5,624 nucleotides of DNA, from NCBI GenBank assembly GCA_046533095.1, contig JAJQRA010000028.1, forward strand, positions 1-5,624. The letters are read 5' to 3'. The position numbers and the translations under genes are program-made. Each line of letters begins with the position of its first letter. Position 1 is the first letter of the stretch. Shown piece by piece: positions 1 through 5,624 of this stretch. Source of the DNA: ZAX-1 sp046533095 (lineage in GTDB: Bacteria > Bacillota > Clostridia > Lachnospirales > Lachnospiraceae). The notes under the pieces are model-generated. The model did not search any database. It was not told where the DNA came from and saw only the letters and a list, made by a program, of their open reading frames with translations.

Positions 1-55
1 TGGAAGGTCTGACACAAAACAGCATTGCCCTTGCGGAACAGCTAACATCTATAGA

Positions 56-91
56 GTGGACATCTATCTTAGGAAAAATAGGAAAAGTAAC
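56..91 (+). repeat. 36-bp perfect direct repeat, copy 1
   Basis: It begins GTGGACATCTATC and ends GGAAAAGTAAC, and is identical over 36 bases to the copy at 129-164; the flanking bases differ on both sides. It is about 33% G+C. This copy lies in the toxin reading frame and encodes the W-T-S-I-L-G-K-I-G-K-V segment, so it sits in what looks like native coding sequence. Confidence 0.93.
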
Positions 92-128
92 CCGAAGTCA
101 GTGGCCCAACCGGAAGGGGGGAGCTGCC
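92..128 (+). other. 37-bp GC-rich spacer inserted between the direct repeats
   Basis: Twenty-six of 37 bases are G or C (about 70%), against about 33% in the repeat on either side, so it looks compositionally foreign to the toxin gene. It contains a run of six G at 116-121. Read in the toxin frame it gives residues with no resemblance to the MazF fold. Together with one repeat copy it makes up the 73-bp unit that breaks the toxin frame. Its origin is unknown; it may be a remnant of a larger deleted insertion. Confidence 0.7.
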
Positions 129-164
129 GTGGACATCTATCTTAGGAAAAATAGGAAAAGTAAC
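129..164 (+). repeat. 36-bp perfect direct repeat, copy 2
   Basis: This is the second exact copy, offset 73 bases from the first. Because 73 is not a multiple of three, it is read in a different frame from copy 1. The frame starting at TGG 130 is the one that continues into a plausible MazF-like C-terminus ending at 234. The repeat also contains a 9-base internal periodicity (TAGGAAAA twice), which is explained by its coding of GK-IGK. Confidence 0.93.
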
Positions 165-234
165 ACCCAAAATTCTAGGGGAAGTGACGACAGCAGTACA
201 GATTCAAACAGGGGTATTTGAAGGGTACAACTGA

Positions 235-337
235 AGTGCCAACCCCTTTTCGCAACAATGCTTTTAGTAATAAGACAAACTGTGAAAAGAATAGGATTAG
301 CAACAAGATGATAGGTAGCATATACGAGGTAAAGGAA
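235..337 (+). other. Intergenic gap between toxin remnant and small protein gene
   Basis: These 103 bases are AT-rich and lie between the restored toxin stop and the ATG at 338. A TTG at 218 could extend the downstream reading frame back through this gap, but it has no good ribosome binding site and would run into the toxin's coding end. I see no strong hairpin with a U-tract and no convincing -35/-10 pair. Confidence 0.4.
326..329 (+). promoter_or_regulatory. Ribosome binding site choosing the ATG at 338
   Basis: GAGG lies 8 nt before ATG 338. The in-frame alternatives are ATG 308 and TTG 218; neither has a comparable purine-rich site at proper spacing, so this site decides the start. Confidence 0.6.
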
Positions 338-607
338 ATGGAATTGACAGAAAAGATATTGGAGCAGATGCAGTCCGTCCCCATTATGGAAGTAGAAATA
401 GGCACACTTACGGACTTAAACGACATCCACATTGACACGGCAAAGCCGGTGCACCAAAAGCTTGCGCAGTTTGCAGCCCAGACGGACAACGTTTTCCTAA
501 ACAGGGTCGGGGAGTATGTGGTCAAGGTAAGCTATGCGGACACTGGGCAGACCGTAAACGACAAGATGAAAGGCTATTTGAAGAGGCTTGCAGAAATAAA
601 ATATTAG
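338..607 (+). CDS. Small conserved mobile-element protein of unknown function (DUF6870-like)
   Basis: This is an 89-residue soluble protein beginning MELTEKILEQMQ, with no signal peptide or membrane segment. The pattern is a short N-terminal helix, a D-L-N-D-I-H-I-D-T segment around residues 26-34, a central helix (KLAQFAAQTDN), then GEYVVKVSYADTGQTVNDKM near residues 58-77 and a final helix ending KRLAEIKY. The G-x-x-VVKVS-Y/F-ADT-x-x-T core followed by a short closing helix is what I recall from small DUF6870-type proteins found in Lachnospiraceae accessory regions; I could not search to confirm. It sits between the toxin remnant and the recombinase operon on the same strand. Small size and position would suit an accessory factor such as a recombination directionality factor, but it lacks an obvious helix-turn-helix or basic DNA-binding face, so no function is assigned. 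The start was chosen by the GAGG site; a TTG at 218 would make 129 residues. Confidence 0.75.
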   Translation: MELTEKILEQMQSVPIMEVEIGTLTDLNDIHIDTAKPVHQKLAQFAAQTDNVFLNRVGEYVVKVSYADTGQTVNDKMKGYLKRLAEIKY

Positions 608-649
608 GGAATAAAAAATGGGAATCCCCCTTGAAAGGAAAGAAAAGTT
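608..649 (+). other. Short gap before the leader ORF
   Basis: These 42 bases contain the AAGGAA site (635-640) for the ORF at 650. The GGGAATCCC run at 620-629 is too short in its loop to form a hairpin. No terminator is visible, so transcription from the small gene could continue into the recombinases. Confidence 0.4.
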
Positions 650-766
650 ATGTTAACCTATAAGCAGGACAAACCAGATACGGAAACCCTGGCCTGTATG
701 CATTCCCCTCCCGTAGGACGGACGGCGATGAATGGCAGCCTACTAGCCAATAAAAGTCAGGGGTGA
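650..766 (+). CDS. Possible 38-residue leader ORF upstream of the recombinase trio
   Basis: This short frame starts at ATG 650 and ends at TGA 764-766. It begins MLTYKQDKPDTETLACMH and ends LLANKSQG, and resembles nothing I recognise. In its favour: it has a purine-rich AAGGAA 9 nt before its ATG, it fills the gap between two genes, and its stop lies 4 nt before the ATG of the first recombinase. Its last codons also contain that gene's ribosome binding site, the usual geometry of a translationally coupled leader. Against it: 38 codons can occur by chance, and no domain, hydrophobic stretch or repeated regulatory codons are visible. It could equally be an untranslated leader. Confidence 0.35.
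   Translation: MLTYKQDKPDTETLACMHSPPVGRTAMNGSLLANKSQG
759..763 (+). promoter_or_regulatory. Ribosome binding site of the first recombinase
   Basis: AGGGG lies 7 nt before ATG 771 and overlaps the last codons of the short ORF at 650-766, so ribosomes finishing that ORF would uncover or re-use it. Confidence 0.65.
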
Positions 767-770
767 CAGT

Positions 771-2537
771 ATGAAAGAAAAGATATTTCAAGTAGCCATG
801 TACCTGCGCCTTTCGCGTGACGACAGCGACATTGGGAATGCCGTGGGTACGGAGGGTACAAAAAAATTAGAAAGTGAAAGCATCACAAGCCAGCGTGAAC
901 TTATCCGTGCATTTATCCGCAGCAGGGACGATATGGAACTTTACGACATCTATGTGGACGACGGCTATACGGGCAGCAATTTCGACCGCCCGGAATTCAA
1001 GCGGATGATGAACGATATAGAAGAGGGGAAGGCGGACTGCGTAGTAGTAAAGGACCTTTCCCGCTTCGGGCGGGACTATATAGAAGCCGGGCGGCTGATC
1101 CAAAAGACGTTCCCGGCACTTTCGGTGCGTTTCATCGCAATCAGCGATCGTTACGACAGCATGACCTCGCAGGCGAGTGAAAGCTCCATCGTGCTGCCCA
1201 TCAAAAATTTTATCAACGACTCCTACTGCAGGGACATTTCCGTAAAAGTAAAGACGCACTTGGACATGAAACGCAGAAATGGGGAGTTTACAGGGGCATT
1301 TGCCGTTTATGGCTACCGCAAAAATCCACAGGACAAAAACCAGCTCATTCCGGATGAATATGCGGCGGAAATCGTGAAAAGCATTTTTGCGTGGCGGATT
1401 GGGGGAAGCACCCCATTTGCCATAGCAAACAAGCTGAACGGTCTCGGCATCCTAGCCCCTATGGAATATAAGAAATCAACGGGCGAGAAATACAGTACAG
1501 GGTTCGCGACCTCCCCAAAGAAAGGCTGGGCGATGATAGCGGTCAAGCGAATCCTTGAAAATGAAGTCTATATTGGAAACCTCGTACAGGGCAAGCAGGG
1601 GAAAATAAACTATAAAGTAAAACGACAAGTGGAAAAGCCACAAGAGGATTGGATACGCGTGGAAGGCACACATGAGCCAATCGTCAGCGCGGACGATTTT
1701 TGGATTGTGCAAAACCTCATGAAAACCGATGGGCGCTCTTGCAAAAAGGAAGGGGATGACAATCTGTTCGCAGGACTCCTATTTTGTGGGGATTGTGGCG
1801 AGCAGATGGTCAGAAGGGTAAACAAGTACAAAGGGAAAGAAACCGTATACTTTATCTGCTCCACAAAAAACCGGGGGGAAGGCTGCAGCAGACACAGCAT
1901 CCCGGAAGAAAAACTAAAAGGGCTGGCCTTGACTGCAATCAGGAAGTACGCCAACACCTATCTGGCGCAGCATCGTTTCTTTGAGGAAGCGAGGGCGTTG
2001 GAAACCAATTTTGAAACAGTTGTAAAATACGACAAGGAAATTGGCAGGCTAAGGGAAGAACAGGAAAAGTACTGCAAACTCTGCCTGGGGCTGCATGAGG
2101 ATCTGCGGCAAGAGATTATTGGAAAACCGGATTTTGAACGACTCCATAAAATGTACACTGAAAAAAGCGAGGAACGAAAGCGGGCACTCCAAAAGCAGGA
2201 AGAATTTATAAAAAAGCTTTTTAAACAGGGCGTTGCATCCGGCTACAGGCTGCAGGCACTACGGCAGTCGGCAGAAATTATGGAGCTTGACCGGAATTCC
2301 TTGGCAAGCATGGTAGAGCGTATCTTAATCTATGAAGAGAAACGGATTGAAATCAAGTTCTATTTCCGCAACGAGTTTAAAGCCATGCTAAGCACGCAGG
2401 AAACGTTGCATGGCATACAGGCGAAGCGGCCGGAAAGCCTACCAAGCAGGCAAGCGGAAACGTTGCTTGACATGCGGGGTGAGCAGCTGGAAATGTTAGC
2501 TGCCGCACAGGCACTACGTCCGGAAAGGAGCGCCTAG
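771..2537 (+). CDS. Large serine recombinase 1 of 3
   Basis: This is a 588-residue site-specific recombinase that would cut, covalently hold and exchange DNA strands at attachment sites through a serine. The resolvase domain covers about residues 7-155, with Y11-L-R13-L-S15 (S15 is the nucleophile), DGYTGSNFDRP at 64-73, and KDLSRFGRDY with R98 and R101 near the active site. The Recombinase DNA-binding domain follows at about 175-320 (YGYRKNP, then VKRILENEVYIGNLVQGK at 258-275). A zinc ribbon with C339, C342, C363 and C372 lies at about 332-390. A charged coiled coil spans about 405-490, the part that in this family controls synapsis and directionality. The core ends with RILIYEEKRIEIKFYF at 517-532. 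A Gln/Glu/Ala-rich tail of about 50 residues after 538 is not part of the usual domains. All key residues are present, so it is probably active. It is the first of a compact trio; AAGGAG for the next gene lies inside its last codons. Confidence 0.95.
   Translation: MKEKIFQVAMYLRLSRDDSDIGNAVGTEGTKKLESESITSQRELIRAFIRSRDDMELYDIYVDDGYTGSNFDRPEFKRMMNDIEEGKADCVVVKDLSRFGRDYIEAGRLIQKTFPALSVRFIAISDRYDSMTSQASESSIVLPIKNFINDSYCRDISVKVKTHLDMKRRNGEFTGAFAVYGYRKNPQDKNQLIPDEYAAEIVKSIFAWRIGGSTPFAIANKLNGLGILAPMEYKKSTGEKYSTGFATSPKKGWAMIAVKRILENEVYIGNLVQGKQGKINYKVKRQVEKPQEDWIRVEGTHEPIVSADDFWIVQNLMKTDGRSCKKEGDDNLFAGLLFCGDCGEQMVRRVNKYKGKETVYFICSTKNRGEGCSRHSIPEEKLKGLALTAIRKYANTYLAQHRFFEEARALETNFETVVKYDKEIGRLREEQEKYCKLCLGLHEDLRQEIIGKPDFERLHKMYTEKSEERKRALQKQEEFIKKLFKQGVASGYRLQALRQSAEIMELDRNSLASMVERILIYEEKRIEIKFYFRNEFKAMLSTQETLHGIQAKRPESLPSRQAETLLDMRGEQLEMLAAAQALRPERSA
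2525..2530 (+). promoter_or_regulatory. Ribosome binding site of the second recombinase
   Basis: AAGGAG lies 8 nt before ATG 2539 and is inside the coding end of recombinase 1, whose TAG stop is at 2535-2537. This supports translational coupling across a 1-nt gap. Confidence 0.75.
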
Positions 2538-2538
2538 G

Positions 2539-4455
2539 ATGGGGAGGCTATCCAAGCGGAAGAAGGGGCAATCCGCGGACATACAGCCGGCCGGCATTAG
2601 GGTATGCAAGGCCGGCATCTATGCAAGGCTGTCCGTGGACTCGTCAAACACATTAGGGAAAGAGTCCAAAAATGAATCCATTGACGTGCAGATAGAAATA
2701 GCGAAGCAATTTATAGAAAGCTACAACAATGGAAACAAGGGAACAAAGATTGAAATTTTTGACGCCTACAGCGATTTGGGGAAGACGGGCACCAACTTCA
2801 ACCGGGATGAATTTGCAAGGCTCATGCAGGATATCCGACTTGGGGACGTGGACTGCGTCATCGTAAAGGACCTGTCCAGATTCGGCAGGAACTATCTGGA
2901 GGCGGGCAACTACATCGAAAAGATATTTCCCTTTTTGGGGGTGCGCTTCATCTCCGTATCCGACCACCTGGATAGCGGGGCAGATGGGGGCGGTACAAAG
3001 CAGATGGCAGCCGAAATCAAAAACCTGATGCACGACATGTATGCAAAGGACTCTTCAAAAAAGGCAAAGGTACAGCTTAAACAGCGCCGGGAAAGTGGCT
3101 CCTATGTGGGAGGGCCGCCCCCCTATGGCTACCGTGCCATTATGGAAGGAAGGATAAGGAAGCTTGTTCCGGATGAAGACGCTGTGGACGTTGTCCGCTC
3201 CATATATAAGGCATTCCTTGAAAAAAAGGCATACCAGCCGGTAGCCGACGAACTGAACCAAGGAAGGGTGAACCCGCCCTCCATCTATAAGAAAACTGGG
3301 GAAGTATGCTGCCCGGAGGGGGTGGGATACAAAGGCTGGGATAAAGGCAGCGTGAAAAGGATCCTTGAAAGCAGGACCTATGCCGGAGGGCTGGTGCAGG
3401 GGAAAACCAGCATTACGGAGCGGAATGAAGAAAACAGGGTGCGTTTGCCACAAGGGGAATGGGTAGTCAAGGAACATGCCCATGAACCCACGGTCAGCGA
3501 AGAAGTTTTTACGAAAGCGGCCGAAACAATCAAAGGGATAGAAATAAAAATGAAAAGCCAAAAACGCCCACCAACGGACAGGCATGTCCCGCTTGCCGAG
3601 AACGTCTTTGACGACGTGCTGTACTGTGGCCTATGCGGCAGGAAAATGACAAGGATCAACCGCGAGAAAACCTACGTTTCCGGAGAAATGGCGAGGATTG
3701 AAAGATATACCTGCCTAAATGCCCATGGCACCAAAAAGGAAAAGAAATGCGAAAGCAACAATATCAGCAAGCAAGAGCTATTGGGCATCTTCCATGCCGC
3801 ACTAAAGGCAGAATTTTTTACATGCCTAAAACGTCCAAAGGCATGGCTTGCGTACCACGACAAACTTGCCGCAGAAACCTGCAAAAGTTATGAAACCAAA
3901 ATAAAAGCGGTGATGGCCGCCCATGCAAAACTGGAGGCGGAAGAAAGCGCACTTTATATTGCATACCGGGAAGATGCCATTGTGCAGAACAGAGTTCATG
4001 ACAATCATGAAAATAAGAATAAGAATGAAAATAAGAATCAAAATGAGAATAAGAGTGTGAATAATAAGGTAGACAATGAAAAACAGTGGCAAGGCCAACA
4101 CAATGGCTGGCAAGCTTCATTGCAGAGGTTCAAGGAAAGCAAAAGGGAAAACGAAAAACAGCGGAAAAAGATTGAAAAACAGAAAGCCGATGCAGAAGCA
4201 GGCCTAAAGACAATCGAGCGTGAAGCTGCAAAAATGCAGAAGGCAATCCGTGCATTATGCAGGCTGAAAGATGAAAACGCATTCACAAGGGAACTGGTCA
4301 ATGACTTTGCAGAGAGGGTTATGGCCTACCCCGGAAAACGGGTTGAAATAAAGTTTGCGTTTTCCAAGGAGTTTATACCTGTGCCAAAAAGCGGGGTGCA
4401 TTCTATGGATAAGTTTGATACTCATATGCCGTATCGCAGAAGCGAGGTGTATTAG
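2539..4455 (+). CDS. Large serine recombinase 2 of 3, with Asn/Lys-rich insert
   Basis: At 638 residues this is the longer of the two complete recombinases here. A basic N-terminal extension of about 23 residues (MGRLSKRKKG...) precedes the resolvase domain, which has Y28-A-R30-L-S32 as the nucleophile motif and KDLSRFGRNY with R114 and R117. The loop before the TGTNFNRDEF motif is longer than in the other two (DAYSDLGKTGTNF). The Recombinase domain lies at about 185-330 (GGPPPYGYR; VKRILESRTYAGGLVQGK at 272-289), and a zinc ribbon with C363, C366, C392 and C404 follows. The coiled coil begins near 440 and resumes at about 525-575, interrupted at about 487-514 by a tract of mostly Asn, Lys and Glu. 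The core ends with RVEIKFAFSKEF at 601-612, matching the RIEIKF ending of recombinase 1. It is divergent from its neighbours and has an intact active site. Its TAG stop directly abuts the GTG start of the third gene. Confidence 0.95.
   Translation: MGRLSKRKKGQSADIQPAGIRVCKAGIYARLSVDSSNTLGKESKNESIDVQIEIAKQFIESYNNGNKGTKIEIFDAYSDLGKTGTNFNRDEFARLMQDIRLGDVDCVIVKDLSRFGRNYLEAGNYIEKIFPFLGVRFISVSDHLDSGADGGGTKQMAAEIKNLMHDMYAKDSSKKAKVQLKQRRESGSYVGGPPPYGYRAIMEGRIRKLVPDEDAVDVVRSIYKAFLEKKAYQPVADELNQGRVNPPSIYKKTGEVCCPEGVGYKGWDKGSVKRILESRTYAGGLVQGKTSITERNEENRVRLPQGEWVVKEHAHEPTVSEEVFTKAAETIKGIEIKMKSQKRPPTDRHVPLAENVFDDVLYCGLCGRKMTRINREKTYVSGEMARIERYTCLNAHGTKKEKKCESNNISKQELLGIFHAALKAEFFTCLKRPKAWLAYHDKLAAETCKSYETKIKAVMAAHAKLEAEESALYIAYREDAIVQNRVHDNHENKNKNENKNQNENKSVNNKVDNEKQWQGQHNGWQASLQRFKESKRENEKQRKKIEKQKADAEAGLKTIEREAAKMQKAIRALCRLKDENAFTRELVNDFAERVMAYPGKRVEIKFAFSKEFIPVPKSGVHSMDKFDTHMPYRRSEVY
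4009..4068 (+). repeat. Degenerate AATAAG-type hexamer tract inside recombinase 2
   Basis: This is an imperfect in-frame run of six-base units of the form AAT-AAG / AAT-GAA, encoding alternating Asn with Lys or Glu (residues about 491-510 of the second recombinase). It is strongly AT-rich compared with the surrounding gene and has a period of two codons. It looks like an expanded microsatellite that has since drifted. Confidence 0.8.
4444..4449 (+). promoter_or_regulatory. Ribosome binding site for the GTG-started third recombinase
   Basis: GAGGTG lies 6 nt before GTG 4456, inside the last codons of recombinase 2. It supports GTG as the true start although the codon directly follows the upstream TAG stop. 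Confidence 0.7.
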
Positions 4456-5624
4456 GTGAATCGGATTGATATTTACATGCGCCTTTCCATAGAGGACGCA
4501 TATGGGCAGACGGAAAGCAACAGCATTACGAACCAACGCATGCTGATAAAGGAATTTATACATAATAGCGCTGAGTTTCACGGCTGTGAAATCCGGGAAT
4601 ATTATGACGATGGGTATTCGGGTACAAATTTTGACAGGTTGGAAATCACAAGGCTTTTGGCTGAGGTGAAAAAGGGGAACGTAGCATGCATTATCGTGAA
4701 GGACCTTTCCCGTTTTTCAAGGGACTATATTGAACTCGGCACCTACCTAAACCAGATATTCCCATTCTTTGGGATCCGTTTCATTGCCATCAACGACGGC
4801 TACGACAGCAACGGGCACAAAGGGGAAACGATTGGCATGGATACGGCATTCCAGACGCTCCTATATGACCTGTACAGCAAGGATGTATCAGAAAAGGTAA
4901 AGTCCGCCATGAAAAGCAGATGCGGAAAAGGCGAATATGCATTCGGCCGTGTACCATTCGGCTATATAAGGGATCCTGCCCATAAGAACAGCATGATCAT
5001 CTGTGAAAAGGAAGCCGATCTGGTGAGGCATATCTTTTGCCTATCGGCAGAAGGGCTATCGTCCGTACAGATTGCCGAGCGACTCTATCAGGAACAAAAA
5101 CCAACGATTACACAGATAAGGAGACCAAATAAAGCGCCAAAGGACAGACCGGTGTGCTGGGCAGCCAACACTGTCCGGACGATTCTGGGGAACCGCTTCT
5201 ATCTTGGCGAATGGGCATATGGCAAGGCCGCCTGTACTGCCGTTGGAAGCAGTAAAATGGCAAGCATCCCGGAGGAAGACTGGGAAATAATAAAAAACCA
5301 CCACGACCCAATCGTTTCACAGGATCTGTTCGATTCCATCAGCTATAAAAAGAAGCACAGCGATACGAAGGCAAAAAAAGAACGCCATCCGCTTACCGGC
5401 AAGCTGTACTGTGGCGGATGCGGCTACTCGATGGTATACAAAAGGATGGTCAAAGGGAAGGAATACAGGCATTTTGAATGCAGGAAACACGCACAGCTGC
5501 AGATCCCGAACTGCTGCACCTATTTTAATGCAACAGTTTTAGAAGAATTACTGCTATCCATACTAAACAAGGAATTGCTAAAGGCAGTGGAGTTAAGCAA
5601 AGGGGAAGAGGATCTGCGGGAAGT
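4456..5624 (+). CDS. Large serine recombinase 3 of 3, 3' end beyond the window
   Basis: The reading frame is open for 389 codons to the right edge, so the C-terminal coiled coil is missing from view. It starts at GTG with no gap after the previous stop. The resolvase domain shows Y7-M-R9-L-S11 (nucleophile), DGYSGTNFDR at 52-61 and KDLSRFSRDY with R86 and R89. The Recombinase domain spans about 160-300 (FGRVPFGYIRDP; then NTVRTILGNRFYLGEWAYGK), and the zinc ribbon has C319, C322, C342 and C353 or C354. Unlike recombinase 2 it has almost no N-terminal extension before the catalytic motif. All visible active-site residues are intact. It is clearly the third member of the same operon and is divergent from the other two. 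An ATG-only start choice would miss the first seven residues, including Y7 of the catalytic motif. Whether the protein is complete cannot be seen. Confidence 0.93.
   Translation, partial: MNRIDIYMRLSIEDAYGQTESNSITNQRMLIKEFIHNSAEFHGCEIREYYDDGYSGTNFDRLEITRLLAEVKKGNVACIIVKDLSRFSRDYIELGTYLNQIFPFFGIRFIAINDGYDSNGHKGETIGMDTAFQTLLYDLYSKDVSEKVKSAMKSRCGKGEYAFGRVPFGYIRDPAHKNSMIICEKEADLVRHIFCLSAEGLSSVQIAERLYQEQKPTITQIRRPNKAPKDRPVCWAANTVRTILGNRFYLGEWAYGKAACTAVGSSKMASIPEEDWEIIKNHHDPIVSQDLFDSISYKKKHSDTKAKKERHPLTGKLYCGGCGYSMVYKRMVKGKEYRHFECRKHAQLQIPNCCTYFNATVLEELLLSILNKELLKAVELSKGEEDLRE

Larger units (their letters stand above)
1..234 (+). pseudogene. PemK/MazF-like type II toxin, 3' end, frameshifted by a 73-bp repeat-flanked insertion
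   Basis: This is the C-terminal part of a probable MazF/PemK-family endoribonuclease toxin, which cleaves mRNA in the cytoplasm and is neutralised by an antitoxin; the N-terminal half lies left of the window. Codons begin at position 3. The visible peptide has the family's late motif: GLTQNSIALAEQL, then TSIEW, then SILGKIGKV (compare the usual S-x-A-L-x-EQ-x-R-T-I-D ... IGK-L/V). At position 93 the frame runs into unrelated sequence, giving 42 foreign residues before a TGA at 219-221. If one 73-bp unit is removed, the frame from 130 supplies the expected ending, PKILGEVTTAVQIQTGVFEGYN in pieces (PKILGEV, TTAVQIQTG, VFEGYN), with TGA at 232-234. The corrected stretch is 52 residues, consistent with the last half of a toxin of about 115 residues. 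Family assignment rests on motif memory without a search. The altered protein might still be made with a swapped tail, so loss of function is inferred. Confidence 0.62.

Noticed and set aside
56..164. Possible CRISPR array from the 36-bp repeat with a 37-bp spacer.
   Set aside because: Repeat and spacer lengths are in the CRISPR range, but there are only two copies with one spacer, copy 1 is coding sequence of a recognisable gene, and no cas genes are present.
129..221. The repeat read from its GTG gives V-D-I-Y-L-R-K-N-R-K, resembling the start of a serine recombinase (I-Y-L-R-x-S).
   Set aside because: The frame stops after 30 codons, the serine position is Asn, and the same bases are better explained as MazF-type coding in another frame. 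The likeness is probably chance.
218..337. N-terminal extension of the small protein from TTG 218.
   Set aside because: There is no suitable ribosome binding site, and the extension overlaps the toxin's coding end. The peptide added is low in family-like features, whereas ATG 338 has GAGG at 8 nt.
175..525. Open frame of 116 codons on the minus strand.
   Set aside because: It overlaps the better-supported small gene on the + strand, has no convincing ribosome binding site, and its Phe/Ser/Leu-rich product is typical of an antisense shadow.
618..630. GGGAATCCC as a terminator stem.
   Set aside because: The loop would be a single base and no U-tract follows.
3055..3585. Open frame of 176 codons on the minus strand within recombinase 2.
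   Set aside because: It lies wholly inside an intact recombinase with clear domains; its aromatic-rich composition is the reverse complement of Lys/Glu-rich coding.

Overview
The window looks like the recombination module of a mobile element (ICE, integrative-mobilizable element or prophage) from a low-to-mid G+C Gram-positive, most likely a gut Clostridia/Lachnospiraceae-type Firmicute. The reasons are the AGGAG/GAGG ribosome binding sites before each gene, the dense one-strand gene packing with 0-5 nt junctions, and three large serine recombinases of the resolvase + Recombinase + zinc-ribbon + coiled-coil type that such elements carry. The organism is inferred from style only; no rRNA or housekeeping gene is present.

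Layout, all on the + strand. (1) Positions 1-234 hold the 3' end of a PemK/MazF-like toxin gene, cut by the left edge. It contains a 36-bp perfect direct repeat (56-91 and 129-164) separated by 37 bp of GC-rich sequence. The 73-bp offset shifts the frame, and removing 73 bp restores a normal MazF-like C-terminus ending at 234. (2) Positions 338-607 encode an 89-residue small acidic/basic protein of a type seen in Firmicutes mobile elements, with no assigned function. (3) Positions 650-766 hold a possible 38-codon leader ORF that ends 4 nt before the first recombinase. (4) Positions 771-2537, 2539-4455 and 4456-5624 (cut by the right edge) encode three consecutive large serine recombinases with 1-nt and 0-nt junctions, so they are almost certainly one transcript and translationally coupled.

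All three recombinases keep the catalytic serine in a Y-x-R-x-S motif and the S-R-F-x-R arginine motif, so none is visibly dead. They are well diverged from each other in DNA and protein, which argues for an old, maintained trio rather than a recent tandem duplication. The second one has an unusual Asn/Lys/Glu repeat tract inside its coiled-coil region. The attachment sites of the element are not identifiable here. The third gene and whatever follows it lie beyond the window.

The most informative observation is the 73-bp repeat-flanked insertion that frameshifts the toxin gene upstream of the trio. It could be a scar, or a site able to revert by recombination between the repeats.
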